Shown in pieces: positions 9,214 through 19,708 of a stretch of 64,000 nt of DNA. The DNA is taken from assembly GCA_003116975.1 (NCBI GenBank), contig BGKB01000020.1, positions 310,001-374,000 of the forward strand, in the 5' to 3' direction. This DNA is from Aurantiochytrium sp. KH105. Lineage: Eukaryota > Sar > Bigyra > Thraustochytrida > Thraustochytriidae. The stretch's first letter is position 1, and each line of letters begins with the position of its first letter. The position numbers were made by a program, and so were the translations under genes. The notes below the pieces were generated by a model that was not told the DNA's origin, did no database searches, and worked only from the letters and a program-made list of their open reading frames with translations.

Positions 9214-11952
9214 TCATCCACCTTGACAGTTAGTGATGCGGCGTTTCCAGCGTTGAATACGGAGAACACTGGCCGCGACGAGCGGGTCTTCCATCATGAA
9301 GCGATCAGCAACGTACTTGAATCCTGCGTGCTTGCGCCACTGGGCACGCACGAACTTTGGATAAACTGTTGCGTACAAACGGTCCATCACAACCTGTACA
9401 GCAGGCTCAAAGCATCGCGGGCCTCGGCGGCTGAGCTCCTCCCATATGGACTTGCGCAATATTGGTGGAATGCATGCCAAAATGGGGGTACGCAAAAATG
9501 ATCCATAGACCTCTAGCGTCTGTGGCATGACCGCATCTATCAGAGGAACATCGGGACAGAATTTGCACATGGGACCTGCAGTGTTACTGAACTTGCCGGC
9601 GTGTGGTTCCTGCGCTGTGGCAAGCTGCCAATTGCAAGACTTGCAAGTACGGAGCCCTTGGCGCTCTGCTTCGAGAGCCTTGCGGACGGCATTGATAAAA
9701 AAGACAAGCTGATGGCAATGTTGTCGCAGTGCATACGAGCGGAAAAGGCGCCATCCAACGTCCACGTCCTCGAGGACAGCATAAAAAGTACTCTTTGCAA
9801 AGAGACGATTCCGCCACGCTTTTCCTGGATCGAGTGACATTCGGGAGTTTGCGAGATCGAGCGCGATGCGCCGGCGTTGTCTCAAGCTTTCATTTTTTTC
9901 GCGCTCAATGCGCTCAGCTTGTGCTTGAGAAGCTCTCGTCATCCTATTTTTGGGTCCCAATTCTTGCACTTGAGCGCGATGAACGCGCTTCCACAAATCT
10001 CGCGCCGCGTCAGCATGTGACGCGCTGACGAGGAGACGCGAGGCTTCGTTGAGGGTATCGAGAAGAATGCTTCCATTTGCTTGATCGAGAACAAGGCATT
10101 CCTGAACAGCAGCAAGCGCGAAACGTCTGGCCTCACGCGCGCGACCAAGAGTTAAGGATCCGCGCACAAGACATAAAAGCGTCGGCACAGCTTGAAGGCC
10201 AAACTGCCCTCCGACATCATGCTTGTGTGGAGCATGAGCTCGCTTCTGCGCCGCCAAAAGCGCCACTGCTTCGCGAATGCCCCTTTCAGGCTCGTCGAGC
10301 ACATCAATCAAAAGCTCAGCCAGCTGCAACTGAATGGGCCGAAGAAGAAGACTCGCCGGATCAGAGACCTCAGAGGCGAAGGTGCCTTCTTCCACCTCTC
10401 CTTTTCGAACTTGTCTCAATAAGTCCTCAAGACGACGACGTGGGTCTTCTCCAGGCTCTGCAATTTCCGCGCCGCAATCTTTGAGCAGTTGCTCCTTGTG
10501 CCTATTTCGTCTCTCGCTTTCGCGTTGCCTTGCGCATTGCTCCTGCGCAAAAAGGTCTTGTGCTTGGTCTTCTGCCAAGGTTTGCAGCCTTTCGCGAGGA
10601 TGAAGCTGCTCGCTTGACCTTGTCAAGCATTTGCCCTTTTTCAGCAAAGCAATGCTCGTATTGAGTTCCGATGCTTCGTCCCTCCGCACAGGACGTCGTG
10701 CATGGAGTTTACTGGGGTGAAACGAGGCTTTACGGCAGTAATCTTGCACGAGGGCCTCTTGGGACGCCAAAAACAACATGTCGGCCTTTTCTGCAGGTGC
10801 GTAATATGATCCAAGAATACAAGAACCGACGTCCTGCTCAAACGCCTCGAGAAGGTGTAGAATGTCATGTCGACGCGCTCCGAGCGCCACAAGCTTCGCA
10901 TTGAGCCCAGAGGGTAGCCTGTACCGCGCAAAAGCCCGAACGCCGAGCAAGAGGCGCACGACTTCCATGTGTCCATGCTGCGCAGCGAGCATGAGGGGGC
11001 TGAGCCCGTCTGATGTCAGAACGTCCGGATCCGCATGCAGAATGTGCAGCAAGAGCCGTGCGGCCAGAAAGCGACCTCGACGGCATGCTTCGTGCAGGGC
11101 GGAGATGCCGTGTGTCTCACTCTGCAAGTCGATGGTGGCTCCTAGTTTGACGAGTTCGAGGATGAAGAGACAGCGATCGTGTTGTACCGCGAATGCAAGA
11201 GCAGTTTCGCCTTGCGAGGTCTGGTGGTCTGGGGAAAGCTGACCCTTTCGAATCGCCTCCAAGATACGATCTTCTTCGTGCGAGCGAATAAAGTTGTCCT
11301 TGGCTTTGCGTTCGTCTTGATCTGAAAATGTTTGGGGATCGCGCGTGCGATTTGCAAAGAGCTGCTCCTCAAAATAACGTCGTAGCGTATGCTTGCGCTT
11401 TTGCGTGGAGAGTTGCACAAGCTCGTCGGTGGTTTGGGCGCCGTGACGTATCAAAAATTGCGCACAGCTTAGTCCAAGATCGAATTTGACTACGCAGAGT
11501 GCAAGGGGCGTGTGGCCATCAGCGTTGGGATCGTCAACCCTGGCGCATGCTGTTTCGACGAGGTAGGTGGCCATAGTATCGATCCTCCCAAGCTGAAGCG
11601 CCATTGTAAGCGGTGAGAGCGCACACGCGTTTTCTTTGTTCACGTCAGCACCGTGCTCTAGTAGAGCGCGAACCATGGCCAGGTCATTGAGCGAGACAGC
11701 AAGCACAAGTGGGGTTTGTCCCAGACCCTTGGAGCTCATGTGATTCACGTCTACGCCGAGCTTGATCAGCGCTTGCACCCGACCTGTGTCTCTCCCCGCG
11801 ACACATCGCAAGAGTGCAGTCCAGCCTTGGCTCACCTCGGTATTTGGTGGCGCCCCACGGCGTATGCTTTCGCACGCGGTAAAGTAGTCATCCGTTGCGA
11901 TGGCACGAAGAAGCGCCGCTTCTGCCTCTTTGGGCGTCCATCGCGGCATCAC
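9214..11952 (-). CDS. Large ankyrin-repeat protein with C-terminal Cys cluster
   Basis: A 912-residue intronless frame starting MMPRWTPKEAEAALLRAI. Two ankyrin blocks are clear. The first covers about residues 10-180, with units such as GQTPLVLAVSLNDLAMVRAL followed by LEHGADVN. The second covers about 230-370 and includes GISALHEACRRGRFLAARLL and DGLSPLMLAAQHGHMEVVRL. Residues 450-560 are charged and coiled-coil-like. Residues 560-700 look helical and TPR-like, though this is weak. Near residue 780 TCKSCNWQ and MCKFCPDV give a CxxC...CxxC pair that could bind zinc. The extreme C-terminus (VLRIQRWKRRI) resembles an IQ or basic helix. It is probably a cytosolic protein-interaction scaffold. 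The domain set is visible, but the function is unknown. A GATC-rich 9-bp array lies just upstream of the start. Confidence 0.85.
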   Translation of the reverse strand: MMPRWTPKEAEAALLRAIATDDYFTACESIRRGAPPNTEVSQGWTALLRCVAGRDTGRVQALIKLGVDVNHMSSKGLGQTPLVLAVSLNDLAMVRALLEHGADVNKENACALSPLTMALQLGRIDTMATYLVETACARVDDPNADGHTPLALCVVKFDLGLSCAQFLIRHGAQTTDELVQLSTQKRKHTLRRYFEEQLFANRTRDPQTFSDQDERKAKDNFIRSHEEDRILEAIRKGQLSPDHQTSQGETALAFAVQHDRCLFILELVKLGATIDLQSETHGISALHEACRRGRFLAARLLLHILHADPDVLTSDGLSPLMLAAQHGHMEVVRLLLGVRAFARYRLPSGLNAKLVALGARRHDILHLLEAFEQDVGSCILGSYYAPAEKADMLFLASQEALVQDYCRKASFHPSKLHARRPVRRDEASELNTSIALLKKGKCLTRSSEQLHPRERLQTLAEDQAQDLFAQEQCARQRESERRNRHKEQLLKDCGAEIAEPGEDPRRRLEDLLRQVRKGEVEEGTFASEVSDPASLLLRPIQLQLAELLIDVLDEPERGIREAVALLAAQKRAHAPHKHDVGGQFGLQAVPTLLCLVRGSLTLGRAREARRFALAAVQECLVLDQANGSILLDTLNEASRLLVSASHADAARDLWKRVHRAQVQELGPKNRMTRASQAQAERIEREKNESLRQRRRIALDLANSRMSLDPGKAWRNRLFAKSTFYAVLEDVDVGWRLFRSYALRQHCHQLVFFINAVRKALEAERQGLRTCKSCNWQLATAQEPHAGKFSNTAGPMCKFCPDVPLIDAVMPQTLEVYGSFLRTPILACIPPILRKSIWEELSRRGPRCFEPAVQVVMDRLYATVYPKFVRAQWRKHAGFKYVADRFMMEDPLVAASVLRIQRWKRRITNCQGG

Positions 11953-11983
11953 GTGAAATCAGAAGAATTCATTCGCCCGCAAC

Positions 11984-12060
11984 TGCGATCGCTGCGATCA
12001 CTGCGATCACTGCGATCGCTGCGATCACTGCGATCACTGCGATCACTGCGATCACTGCGA
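11984..12060 (+). repeat. TGCGATCAC 9-bp tandem array
   Basis: About eight copies of a nonamer, TGCGATCAC with TGCGATCGC variants. It begins about 30 bp upstream of the ankyrin-gene ATG (minus strand). Each unit carries one GATC. Confidence 0.9.
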
Positions 12061-12067
12061 CTGCAGC

Positions 12068-12118
12068 GGAGACGGTGACGGAGACGGTGACGGTGACGGT
12101 GACGGTGGCGGTGACGGA
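12068..12118 (+). repeat. (GGTGAC)n hexanucleotide array
   Basis: About eight hexamer copies with GGAGAC and GGCGGT variants, following directly on the nonamer array. Confidence 0.85.
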
Positions 12119-12583
12119 AATGGGGACGGGCACTGCGTGCGTGCGAGCGCGAGGCCTGCTTGCTCGACGTCCAAGAGCGGGCTGAGCGCACCGCCGTGCC
12201 AAGCTTTACCTTCGATGTCTGCTGCTCGTCCGAGGGACACAAGAGCTGAGTCCCAATCTCCGCGCCTTAAAAGGTGTGTACTCCTGTCTTGACGACATGG
12301 TTGATGGCTGGGCATGGTGGTTGGTGAAGTGGTAAATGTTATGGAGACAGAGCACGGGGATGAGAGGAACAAAGCTGGCTGGTGTATGATAGGGGCTAAT
12401 CAAGAAAGCTTATGTGGATAGATGGAAAAAATAAACCAAATGACTGTTGTGCACAGCACATGTTGGTCAGTGTCACCGAACAATCATCAAACATTTATGG
12501 TCACACACACACAGATTTATCGTTTTACTATACTGGTACATTATTTGTTTGAGGGAATGACTATCATCTCTTTGTCTCTTTCA

Positions 12584-13175
12584 TCACAAGGAACCGGCAA
12601 GACGCGCGCGCTGCGAAGCGTCCTCGGGAAACTTGACGTTGAAGAGAACCTTGAGGCAACCGCGAGACCCTGTCTTCGTGTTAGGCATACCCCGTTCGTG
12701 AAGCACGACTTCCTGGGAGGAAGATCGGAGCGAAGGGAAGGGAACGCGAATGTTCTGACCGTCAAGCGTTTTGACAGTTGTGTAGCCTCCAGACAGAGCT
12801 TCCTTCAATGAAACGTCGACCTTCATACTGAGGTCATCGCCGCTGCGCGTGAATACTGAATGGGGTTTCTCCTTGAGTTTAAAGACCATATCCGCAGGGT
12901 CGTAACCTGGTTCCTCAGAACCGAGACCCTTAAAGGTAAACTTGGTTCCCTCCTTCATTTGAGGCTTGAGCTTGAGCTCGACCACTTGGGCGGCGTCAAC
13001 AAAACGACCACTAGGTTCGTCGTAGAGTTTGCGTGTGATCTTGAGTTTCTTGGTAGCGCTATTGTACAAGTCTTCAAGAGAGACAGCAAAGTCTTTCTCG
13101 ATGGGCGGGCGCTTCTGGCGCTTGGCAGGGCGTTGCGACGGGCTACGACGGGGCATGCCTTGCGATCCCATACCA

Positions 13176-13214
<39 letters not shown>

Positions 13215-13705
13215 CCGCCGGAGGATGAAAAGACGAAGGGAGAACCGCCTCCCATGCCGCCAAAGTCACTGCCGTCGCCGCCGCCATTGACAAAGGTGAA
13301 GCCTCCATTGCCACCACGCATGCCACCCATACCGCCGCCGCCACCGCCAAAGAACTGCGAAAACAGATTCTCGGCAAATTCCGGAGGCATGGAAAAGCCG
13401 CCTTGGCCGCCCATACCGCCGCCGCCCATGCCACCGCCCATGCTACCATAGCTGTCAGCCTGGTCGCCGGTCATGCCGGCCTTGAGACCTTCCTCGCCGA
13501 AGCGGTCGAATACCTTGCGCTTCTCCGGGTCCGAGAGGACCGCGTACGCCTCGGCGACCTCCTTGAACATGGTGTCGTCACCATTTTTCTTGTCTGGGTG
13601 GTGCTTGAGCGCGAGCTTCTTGTACGCCTTGCGCAGCTCCGCGTCCTGCGCGTCCCTGCCGACGCCCAAGATCTTGTAAAAGTCGCGGCCCGTGCTCTGC
13701 GGCAT
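12584..13705 (-). CDS. HSP40/DNAJ co-chaperone, class B (Sis1/DNAJB1-like)
   Basis: A 373-residue type II J-domain protein. The start is set at MPQSTGRDFYKILGV, because the 46 codons upstream lack homology and the J-domain begins here. J-domain residues are about 7-72, with HHPDKK containing the HPD motif that stimulates Hsp70 ATPase. A long Gly/Met/Phe-rich linker follows (about 95-210, many GGMGG repeats). The two C-terminal beta-barrel substrate domains come next, from about 215 (KRPPIEKDFAVSLEDLYNSA), ending in the LKVLFNVKFPED region. There is no CxxCxGxG zinc region, so it is class B rather than class A. It acts in the cytosol and nucleus with Hsp70. It is divergent from the HSP104 gene, with an 11-unit heat-shock element between them, so heat induction by HSF is expected. 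Confidence 0.93.
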
Positions 13706-13969
13706 CTTGCTCGTCCTCTCTGCCTCGCTGGTAGCCTTCGTACGAGGTCCCAGTGCCTGTACCTGCTGCTGCTGCTCTTCTGTGCTCGCAACGCGACAGC
13801 GACCAGCCGCCACTGCTTCGCTTTCTCGGTGCTGCTCGTGCACTCGCGAATCGTGTTTGCTGGCTCGCTCGCGCGCTCGTCCCAGGCGCTTCCTTCGGAC
13901 TTGTGACTTTCGTCTTTGACCATGCCGGCGTCTCCCACGTCCGGAACACTCGCGAAGACACGGTTCGCC

Positions 13970-13997
13970 TTCCAGAATAAGCTGGAATCCTCGAGAT
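13970..13997. promoter_or_regulatory. Gapped heat-shock-element-like site
   Basis: TTC (13970), GAA (13975) and GAA (13985) fall exactly on a 5-bp register. The next unit (CTC at 13990) has one mismatch. It lies about 265 bp upstream of the DNAJ start. It is much weaker than the site at 14158 and could be chance. Confidence 0.4.
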
Positions 13998-14157
13998 CGG
14001 AGGGCCGTCTTCGTCCCGCCTACCCCCTCCTCGAACGCGCCCCCGCTAGTGTGGTGGTAGCCGGATGGTGCACAGAGGGTTTAGGCGGCACCTCTTTTCC
14101 TTGGTGAGGTACCACATCCTAGGATAATCGCAACCAAGCGACAAGAGTTCGCGATTT

Positions 14158-14210
14158 TTCTCGAATGTTCTCGAAATTTCTGGAATATTCTCGAAAATTC
14201 TGGAACCTTC
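14158..14210. promoter_or_regulatory. Extended heat-shock element, 11 contiguous HSF units
   Basis: TTC and GAA alternate without a single break every 5 bp from 14158 to 14210: TTC at 14158, 14168, 14178, 14188, 14198 and 14208, and GAA at 14163, 14173, 14183, 14193 and 14203. That makes eleven perfect nGAAn/nTTCn units. Three are enough for one HSF trimer, so three to four trimers could bind side by side. It lies about 295 bp before the HSP104 ATG and 453 bp before the DNAJ ATG, so it can serve both divergent genes. Confidence 0.95.
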
Positions 14211-14504
14211 GAGACCTCTCGCGAAAGTCGCGACGCTGAGCGACTTCTCAGATACGCCCCATTTGGGGCCCGTTTACCAGACGCAGACCCAGAGAGCGGG
14301 GGCAGACGAGGACCCTGGGCAGGGAAGCTGAGAGACCTCATGTCAGCAGTGCAGTGGTGTGGCCAGCCTCGTCGTCATATCGAAGCAGCAAACCCGAATC
14401 GCAAACTCGGATTGCGAGAGGTTGTGATACTCATTGCGACCGACAGCGAGACAAGAAATAGCAAGCAAGAAAGCGGACGAAGCAAGCGACAGGTGCAGCA
14501 CATC

Positions 14505-17273
14505 ATGGATCCGTCCAAGTGGAGCGACGAGACGGCCAAGGTGGTGAACGCCGCGCATGAACTTGCCGTGAGCAAGGGCCATGCGCAGCTGACGCCAGCC
14601 GTGGTGGCTGCGGCGATGTTGGACCAGTCGGCTTCGCTGGGAGCGAGGCTCGTGGACAGGGCCGGCGGCGACCGCGCCAGTCTGCTGCATGAGATTAATA
14701 TGGCCGTGAGCAAGATGCCGACCCAGGATCCAGCACCGGCGCAGCTCGCGCCCTCGAGCGGACTCCTCGGCGTCTTGCGTGCGGCAAGCAACTTTCAAAA
14801 GAAGCAAGGCGACTCGTTCTTGACCCTGGACAGTCTCCTCAAGGCGCTGGCGGGCGACGCCTCCCTCAAGTCAGCCTTTAAAAGCGCGGGGCTCACGCCA
14901 AGCAAGATCGAAGAGGCCGCCAAGGCAGCTCGCGGCTCGAGTAACAAGCAGGTTCACAGCCGCAGCGGCGAGCAAAATTTTGAGGCACTCGCCAAGTATG
15001 GTCGGGATCTTACCCAAGCCGCCATGGACGGCAAGCTCGACCCCGTCATTGGCCGCGACCGCGAGGTCGCGCGTGTCGTACAAATCCTTTCGCGCAAGAC
15101 CAAGTCCAACGCCATTCTCGTCGGCCCACCCGGTGTCGGCAAGACCGCCATTTGTACCATGTTTGCCACGCGCATCGTCCAGGGTGATGTGCCCGAGTCA
15201 ATTGTAAACTGCAAGCTCTGGGAGCTCGACGTGGCCGCGCTCCTGGCAGGGGCCTCTCATCGCGGCGAATTCGAGGAGCGCCTCAAGTCTGTGCTCAAGG
15301 AAATCGAGGAATCAGATGGCCAAATCATTCTCTTTGTGGACGAAGTCCATCTTCTCATGGGCGCAGGTGGCGGCCAGGGCGCAGCGGATGCGGCCAACAT
15401 TCTCAAGCCCGCCCTTGCGCGCGGACTCAAGTGCATTGGCGCCACCACCCTTGACGAATACCAAAAGCACATCGAAAAGGACAAGGCCTTTTCGCGCCGC
15501 TTCCAAAAGGTGGACGTGCAGGAACCCAGCGTGGAAGACACCGTTTCAATCCTGCGCGGAATCAAGGACAGCTACCAGTCCCACCACGGTGTGACGATCC
15601 AGGACGCAGCCGTGGTTCTGGCAGCCAAGCTTGCCAAGCGCTACGTTACGCAGCGACGTCTTCCAGACTCGGCCATTGACCTTCTCGACGAGGCTGCTGC
15701 GCACGTTCGCGTTCAGCTCGACTCGCAGCCCGAGGAAATTGACCGTCTCGAGCGCCGCAAGCTGCAGCTTGAGGTTGAGGAGACGGCGCTCAAGCAAGAA
15801 AAGGACAAGGCCAGCAAAGAGCGTCTAAAGACCTGCCAGCGCGAGCTCAGTGCCATTGAGGATGAATTGCGCCCTCTTCGACTCAAGCACGACGATGAGA
15901 AGAAGCGCGTCGACGAGCTGCGCCGCCTTCGCAACAAGATCAAGGAGGTCCATCTCAAGATTGCACAGGCAGAGCGCGATCGCGATCTCGCCAAGGTCGC
16001 TGATTTGCGCTATGGCGCCATCCCGGAACTCGAAGGCCAGCTCGAGCGTCTCACTGTCGAAGATGCGAAGCGCAAACTCGAGCAGGCGGACGACCGTCTT
16101 TTAACCGAGATCATTGGCCCACAGGACATCGCTTTGGTGGTCAGTCGCTGGACCGGTATTCCCGTGGATCGTCTGCAGAGCTCCGAGTCAGACAAGCTGC
16201 TCAAGCTCGCGGATCGCCTCAAAACGCGTGTCATTGGTCAGGACACGGCCATTGACGCCGTCGCGGACAGCATCATTCGCGCCCGCGCCGGTCTCGCACC
16301 CGAGACGCGGCCCATCGCCAGTTTCCTCTTCCTCGGCCCCACCGGTGTTGGCAAGACCGAGTCGGTCAAGGCGCTTGCACAGGAGCTCTTTGACGATCCC
16401 AACAGCATGGTGCGCATCGACATGTCCGAGTACATGGAGAAGCACGCTGTTTCCCGACTTGTCGGTGCCGCCCCAGGCTATGTTGGCTATGAGGAGGGCG
16501 GCCAGCTTACCGAGGCGGTCAAGCGTCGCCCGTACACGGTGATCTTGCTGGACGAGGTCGAAAAGGCCCATCGCGACGTCTTCAACGTCCTGTTGCAGGT
16601 ATTGGACGACGGACGACTCACCGATGGCCAGGGCACGCTTGTTGATTTCCGCAATACGATCATCATCATGACTTCCAACATTGGCAGCCAGTATCTGATT
16701 GATGCCGCTGCGGCCAGTGGCCAGCAGCGCAAGCGTCGTCGCGTTTCCTCGGAACGCCCGGAGGCCGATACGGACTCGGAAGGGGGAGCCTCTGTGGATC
16801 TTGACGATGCCAAGTCCATGGTGATGCGTGATGTGCGAGCGCACTTTCGCCCTGAGCTGCTCAACCGTCTTGATGACATTATCGTCTTTGAGCCTCTCGC
16901 GCAGTCTCAGTTGCATTCCATTGCCGAGCAGCAGCTCGAGGTGCTTACGCGACAACTCAAGGTCGATCGAAACGTGACCGTCAAGGCGACACGCGATGCT
17001 CTCGACTACATCGTCAGCGTTGCCTATGATCCGGCTTATGGCGCCCGCCCGCTGCGTCGTTGGCTTGAGCGACATGTAGGTACCGACATTGGTCGTCTCA
17101 TCCTTTCGGGCGCCATTGCTGATGGGTCCACCGTTACTGTGGTTCCCAAAGATGCGAGCGCTTCAAGTGTCGAAAAGTCCATGCCAGCTGCATCGACTGG
17201 ATCGAGTCTGCGCTTTGACATTAGCAACAGCGGCATGAGCGAGGACGAGCGCATGGAAACGGCCTCCAACTGA
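14505..17273 (+). CDS. HSP104: HSP104/ClpB (HSP101-type) protein disaggregase
   Basis: A 922-residue AAA+ chaperone that pulls proteins out of aggregates with Hsp70/Hsp40. The start is the ATG of [20 protein letters not shown], where the Clp N-domain begins. The frame extends upstream to 14340, but that part looks like 5' UTR. Clp-N covers about 1-150. NBD1 has Walker A GPPGVGKT (about 206) and Walker [12 protein letters not shown]. The coiled-coil M-domain is about 400-530. NBD2 has Walker A GPTGVGKT (about 610) and Walker [12 protein letters not shown]. No transit peptide is seen, so the cytosolic/nuclear form is likely rather than mitochondrial Hsp78. The C-terminus lacks the acidic DDLD tail of yeast Hsp104. 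Unusual: about 25 extra residues in NBD2 after [13 protein letters not shown], with RKRRR and an acidic run. Confidence 0.97.
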   Translation: MDPSKWSDETAKVVNAAHELAVSKGHAQLTPAVVAAAMLDQSASLGARLVDRAGGDRASLLHEINMAVSKMPTQDPAPAQLAPSSGLLGVLRAASNFQKKQGDSFLTLDSLLKALAGDASLKSAFKSAGLTPSKIEEAAKAARGSSNKQVHSRSGEQNFEALAKYGRDLTQAAMDGKLDPVIGRDREVARVVQILSRKTKSNAILVGPPGVGKTAICTMFATRIVQGDVPESIVNCKLWELDVAALLAGASHRGEFEERLKSVLKEIEESDGQIILFVDEVHLLMGAGGGQGAADAANILKPALARGLKCIGATTLDEYQKHIEKDKAFSRRFQKVDVQEPSVEDTVSILRGIKDSYQSHHGVTIQDAAVVLAAKLAKRYVTQRRLPDSAIDLLDEAAAHVRVQLDSQPEEIDRLERRKLQLEVEETALKQEKDKASKERLKTCQRELSAIEDELRPLRLKHDDEKKRVDELRRLRNKIKEVHLKIAQAERDRDLAKVADLRYGAIPELEGQLERLTVEDAKRKLEQADDRLLTEIIGPQDIALVVSRWTGIPVDRLQSSESDKLLKLADRLKTRVIGQDTAIDAVADSIIRARAGLAPETRPIASFLFLGPTGVGKTESVKALAQELFDDPNSMVRIDMSEYMEKHAVSRLVGAAPGYVGYEEGGQLTEAVKRRPYTVILLDEVEKAHRDVFNVLLQVLDDGRLTDGQGTLVDFRNTIIIMTSNIGSQYLIDAAAASGQQRKRRRVSSERPEADTDSEGGASVDLDDAKSMVMRDVRAHFRPELLNRLDDIIVFEPLAQSQLHSIAEQQLEVLTRQLKVDRNVTVKATRDALDYIVSVAYDPAYGARPLRRWLERHVGTDIGRLILSGAIADGSTVTVVPKDASASSVEKSMPAASTGSSLRFDISNSGMSEDERMETASN

Positions 17274-17566
17274 AAAACCAATTATTCGCCTGAGCTGTAA
17301 AGTAGTATCACATAGAACACAAACCAAATATATATATATGGATCAATTTGCTCTCTGCTGCACACTTTAAAAAACTGTGTTTACGTAAGGTAGCGCACTC
17401 TATGACCAAGTGTGAGGTCGTCCAGACTCTAGAAAATGTCCAGACTCTGCCTTCCATAGCCTTTTGCAACTCATTCTTCTTCGATACCTTACCAAATAAA
17501 ATCCAAGATCACTTCTTTCTTACTTGCTTGCTTGCCAGCCGCGACCTTGATCAGTTATACAACGAT

Positions 17567-19708
17567 TTACCTTCGATACCTCGGCTTCTTGAGCTGGAAG
17601 TTCAACTTGAGAATCCCCTTCTCGAACGAACTCGAAAAGCCTTGCTTGCGTCGAATGCGCCACTCCCGATTGACGATCTTGAAAGCAAGATCAAGATAAG
17701 GCGGGCCCGCATGGAAACGGAGTATCGCGTAGTCTTCGTCGCCAGGAAAGGGAAGAACCTTGTAAGAAGGTGCCTTGGAACGGTCAATGAGCTCCGTATA
17801 GTCGAGCCTAAATTTGTAACCTTGAATGACCTTGGGCGGAGGGTTCTCCTTGTCGTAATGGGTTTTGTTGTACTTGTTCCACTCATAGCCAGCCCGAACT
17901 CTATTCTGGTAGCGTGGCTTGCGCGGTTCGTATCGAGCGAACCAGGGCTGAATGTCGCGGGGAAGCTCGATCTCGTCACGCTCAGACATGAGATGCAATT
18001 GATCAACATCCTCCGCCTCATCGTCGCCGAGTCCGCCTCCTCTCCGCGCGGGTCTTGCCGATCGCTGACCAGAGGCATGTCTCGCGGATCGACCTCCGGG
18101 ACGTGAAAAGTAAACACGTTCGGCGTGAATCTCGCTTTCCTTGGCAACGACGGCTCGACGCTGCTTGTGGCGTGCAAGACGATCTTGGGTATCGTCGACA
18201 ATGGCGCCGAGAGAAGGGTCGTCGTGAGGGCGAAAGTGCGACTCATCGAGCTTGCGGACCTGCTGGCGACGACGGCGTTCCTCTTCCTCTTCTGCCTTGC
18301 GTTTTTCCTCGGCCAATTGTTTCGCCCTTGCAGCTGCCTCGCGTTCCTCCTTGCGCGCCGCGGCCGCATCGACACCGAGCTCTTGCAAAAGGGTCTCGTT
18401 GCGCGTCGAGCTTTGCAATTTAGCAACGCTCACCTTGAGCTCGCCCAAAACACGAGCCCAGTACTCGTCATCGCCTAGGCCCTTGCCAATGCGATTTTCC
18501 TCAATGTCGCTTCGTAGGCTCTCCAATTCGCTTACCGTCTTGCCGCGCAGCAGCGCGTCGATGCGCGCATCGAATAACTTACGGCCCTTCATTTTCGCAA
18601 CAAGGTCCTTCATCACAACCACGATGGGATTCCACAGATCCGCGTTAAGACCGCTCTGAATGAAACGCTCAGCGATCTCGAGTGCCTCGGAAAGGTTTGC
18701 TGCGGAGGACCTGTCTAGAATTTCGATCGGGTTCTGCAGGTTCGGTCGCACCTTGCCATCCAGGTGCAATCCTTCGGCGAGTTCTTCTGCGCCACCAGGT
18801 TTCTTTTCTTCCACGAGAAGCTCGTTGGTGTAAAGCTTGTCAATGAGTTGGGCGCGGTGATTGAGCAAGCGAAGTCTGCTGCGATTTTTCTCCTGTGAAC
18901 GGTCAAAGGCCTCATCCTTGTCCTCCCACGTCCCGTAGAGCTCAATCTCGCGCTGAGCTTGTTGCTCGTCTCGGCTCTTTTGAAAGGCCTCTTGATCGAG
19001 AATACGCTGCTGTCGTCGCTGTCGTACCTCCTCGAGCTCGCGAATTCTCGCTTGCAAATCGCGACCTCGCCGTGTGGTCCTCTGCTCTACAGGCGATGCT
19101 CCGCTCTCACTACTTGCGCTACTTGCGCTACTTGCGCTACTTTCGCTTTCGCTATCCCTGCTTCGCTTCTTGCTCTTGCTCGATTTTTTCCTATGCTTGC
19201 TGTGTTTCTTGGAGGAGGATGACCGGTGCTTCTTTCGGTTGCTGCTTTTCCCGCGATCCTGGCCTCGCTCGGACTCTTCCTTTTTTTTCCAAACAAATTG
19301 CTTTGTTAGATCATTGTCACCAAACGGGTTGTCCTCGTTCGAGTACCCAAGCATGCTCACGAGCTGCTGCGATCTTTCGGCAAAGGCATCGTCGTCGTCA
19401 TCGACGACAACGTCTTCTCTGTCATGCTCGACGGCTTCGTCTCGCCGTCGTTTGTGCTTTTTGCTATCCTTTTCCCTTTTGCTGCGTTTGCTGCGTTTGC
19501 TTTCTTTCTCGCGTCGCGACCTTTTCTTCTTGTCTCTTTTTCTGCTTCTATCCAATGGACTCCTGCTTCGGCTTCTACTTCTGCTCCTGCTTCTGCTCCG
19601 AGAGCGCGGGCTTCTGCTCGGGCTCCGACGTCGCTTGGCGTGCACGGCGCCATCTTCGCCGTCACGGCTCGAGCTGGTCTTGCCGGATCCCGACGCGAGG
19701 CCGTCCAT
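17567..19708 (-). CDS. CACTIN: Cactin, spliceosome-associated protein
   Basis: A 713-residue homologue of cactin, a late-stage spliceosomal factor in animals and fungi. The start is set at MDGLASGSGKTSSSRDGEDG (19708). The frame extends 219 codons further but loses recognisable features. Residues about 27-110 are an RS/RK-rich nuclear segment. TKQFVWKKKEE marks the start of the conserved part, followed by long charged helices (RIRELEEVRQRRQQRI, ELYGTWEDKDEAFDRSQEKN). The cactin C-terminal domain is the last 125 residues, with PWFARYEPRKPRYQNRVRAG, KVIQGYKFRLDYTELIDRS and a terminal LNFQLKKPRYRR. The domain order is standard. It converges with HSP104, with 293 bp between the two stops. Confidence 0.95.
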   Translation of the reverse strand: MDGLASGSGKTSSSRDGEDGAVHAKRRRSPSRSPRSRSRSRSRSRSRSRSPLDRSRKRDKKKRSRREKESKRSKRSKREKDSKKHKRRRDEAVEHDREDVVVDDDDDAFAERSQQLVSMLGYSNEDNPFGDNDLTKQFVWKKKEESERGQDRGKSSNRKKHRSSSSKKHSKHRKKSSKSKKRSRDSESESSASSASSASSESGASPVEQRTTRRGRDLQARIRELEEVRQRRQQRILDQEAFQKSRDEQQAQREIELYGTWEDKDEAFDRSQEKNRSRLRLLNHRAQLIDKLYTNELLVEEKKPGGAEELAEGLHLDGKVRPNLQNPIEILDRSSAANLSEALEIAERFIQSGLNADLWNPIVVVMKDLVAKMKGRKLFDARIDALLRGKTVSELESLRSDIEENRIGKGLGDDEYWARVLGELKVSVAKLQSSTRNETLLQELGVDAAAARKEEREAAARAKQLAEEKRKAEEEEERRRRQQVRKLDESHFRPHDDPSLGAIVDDTQDRLARHKQRRAVVAKESEIHAERVYFSRPGGRSARHASGQRSARPARRGGGLGDDEAEDVDQLHLMSERDEIELPRDIQPWFARYEPRKPRYQNRVRAGYEWNKYNKTHYDKENPPPKVIQGYKFRLDYTELIDRSKAPSYKVLPFPGDEDYAILRFHAGPPYLDLAFKIVNREWRIRRKQGFSSSFEKGILKLNFQLKKPRYRR

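Larger units (their letters stand above)
11953..12583. other. Intergenic region with minisatellites
   Basis: It contains the upstream side of the ankyrin gene and the 3' flank of the DNAJ gene. Two tandem arrays occupy 11984-12060 and 12068-12118. A 106-codon minus-strand frame at 12052-12372 has a faintly TPR-like stretch but runs into the repeats. I do not call it a gene. Confidence 0.5.
13706..14504. other. Shared intergenic region of DNAJ and HSP104
   Basis: An 800-bp spacer between two divergently transcribed chaperone genes. It contains the uninterrupted heat-shock element at 14158-14210 and a gapped HSE-like site near 13970-13997. Both 5' UTRs must lie here. Frames extending the two proteins into this region look like UTR. 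Confidence 0.8.

Noticed and set aside
12052-12372. 106-codon minus frame with a TPR-like stretch (RRGDWDSALVSLGRAADIEG)
   Set aside because: It is short and isolated, and its second half is translated tandem repeat. It may be an exon of something, but nothing supports that.
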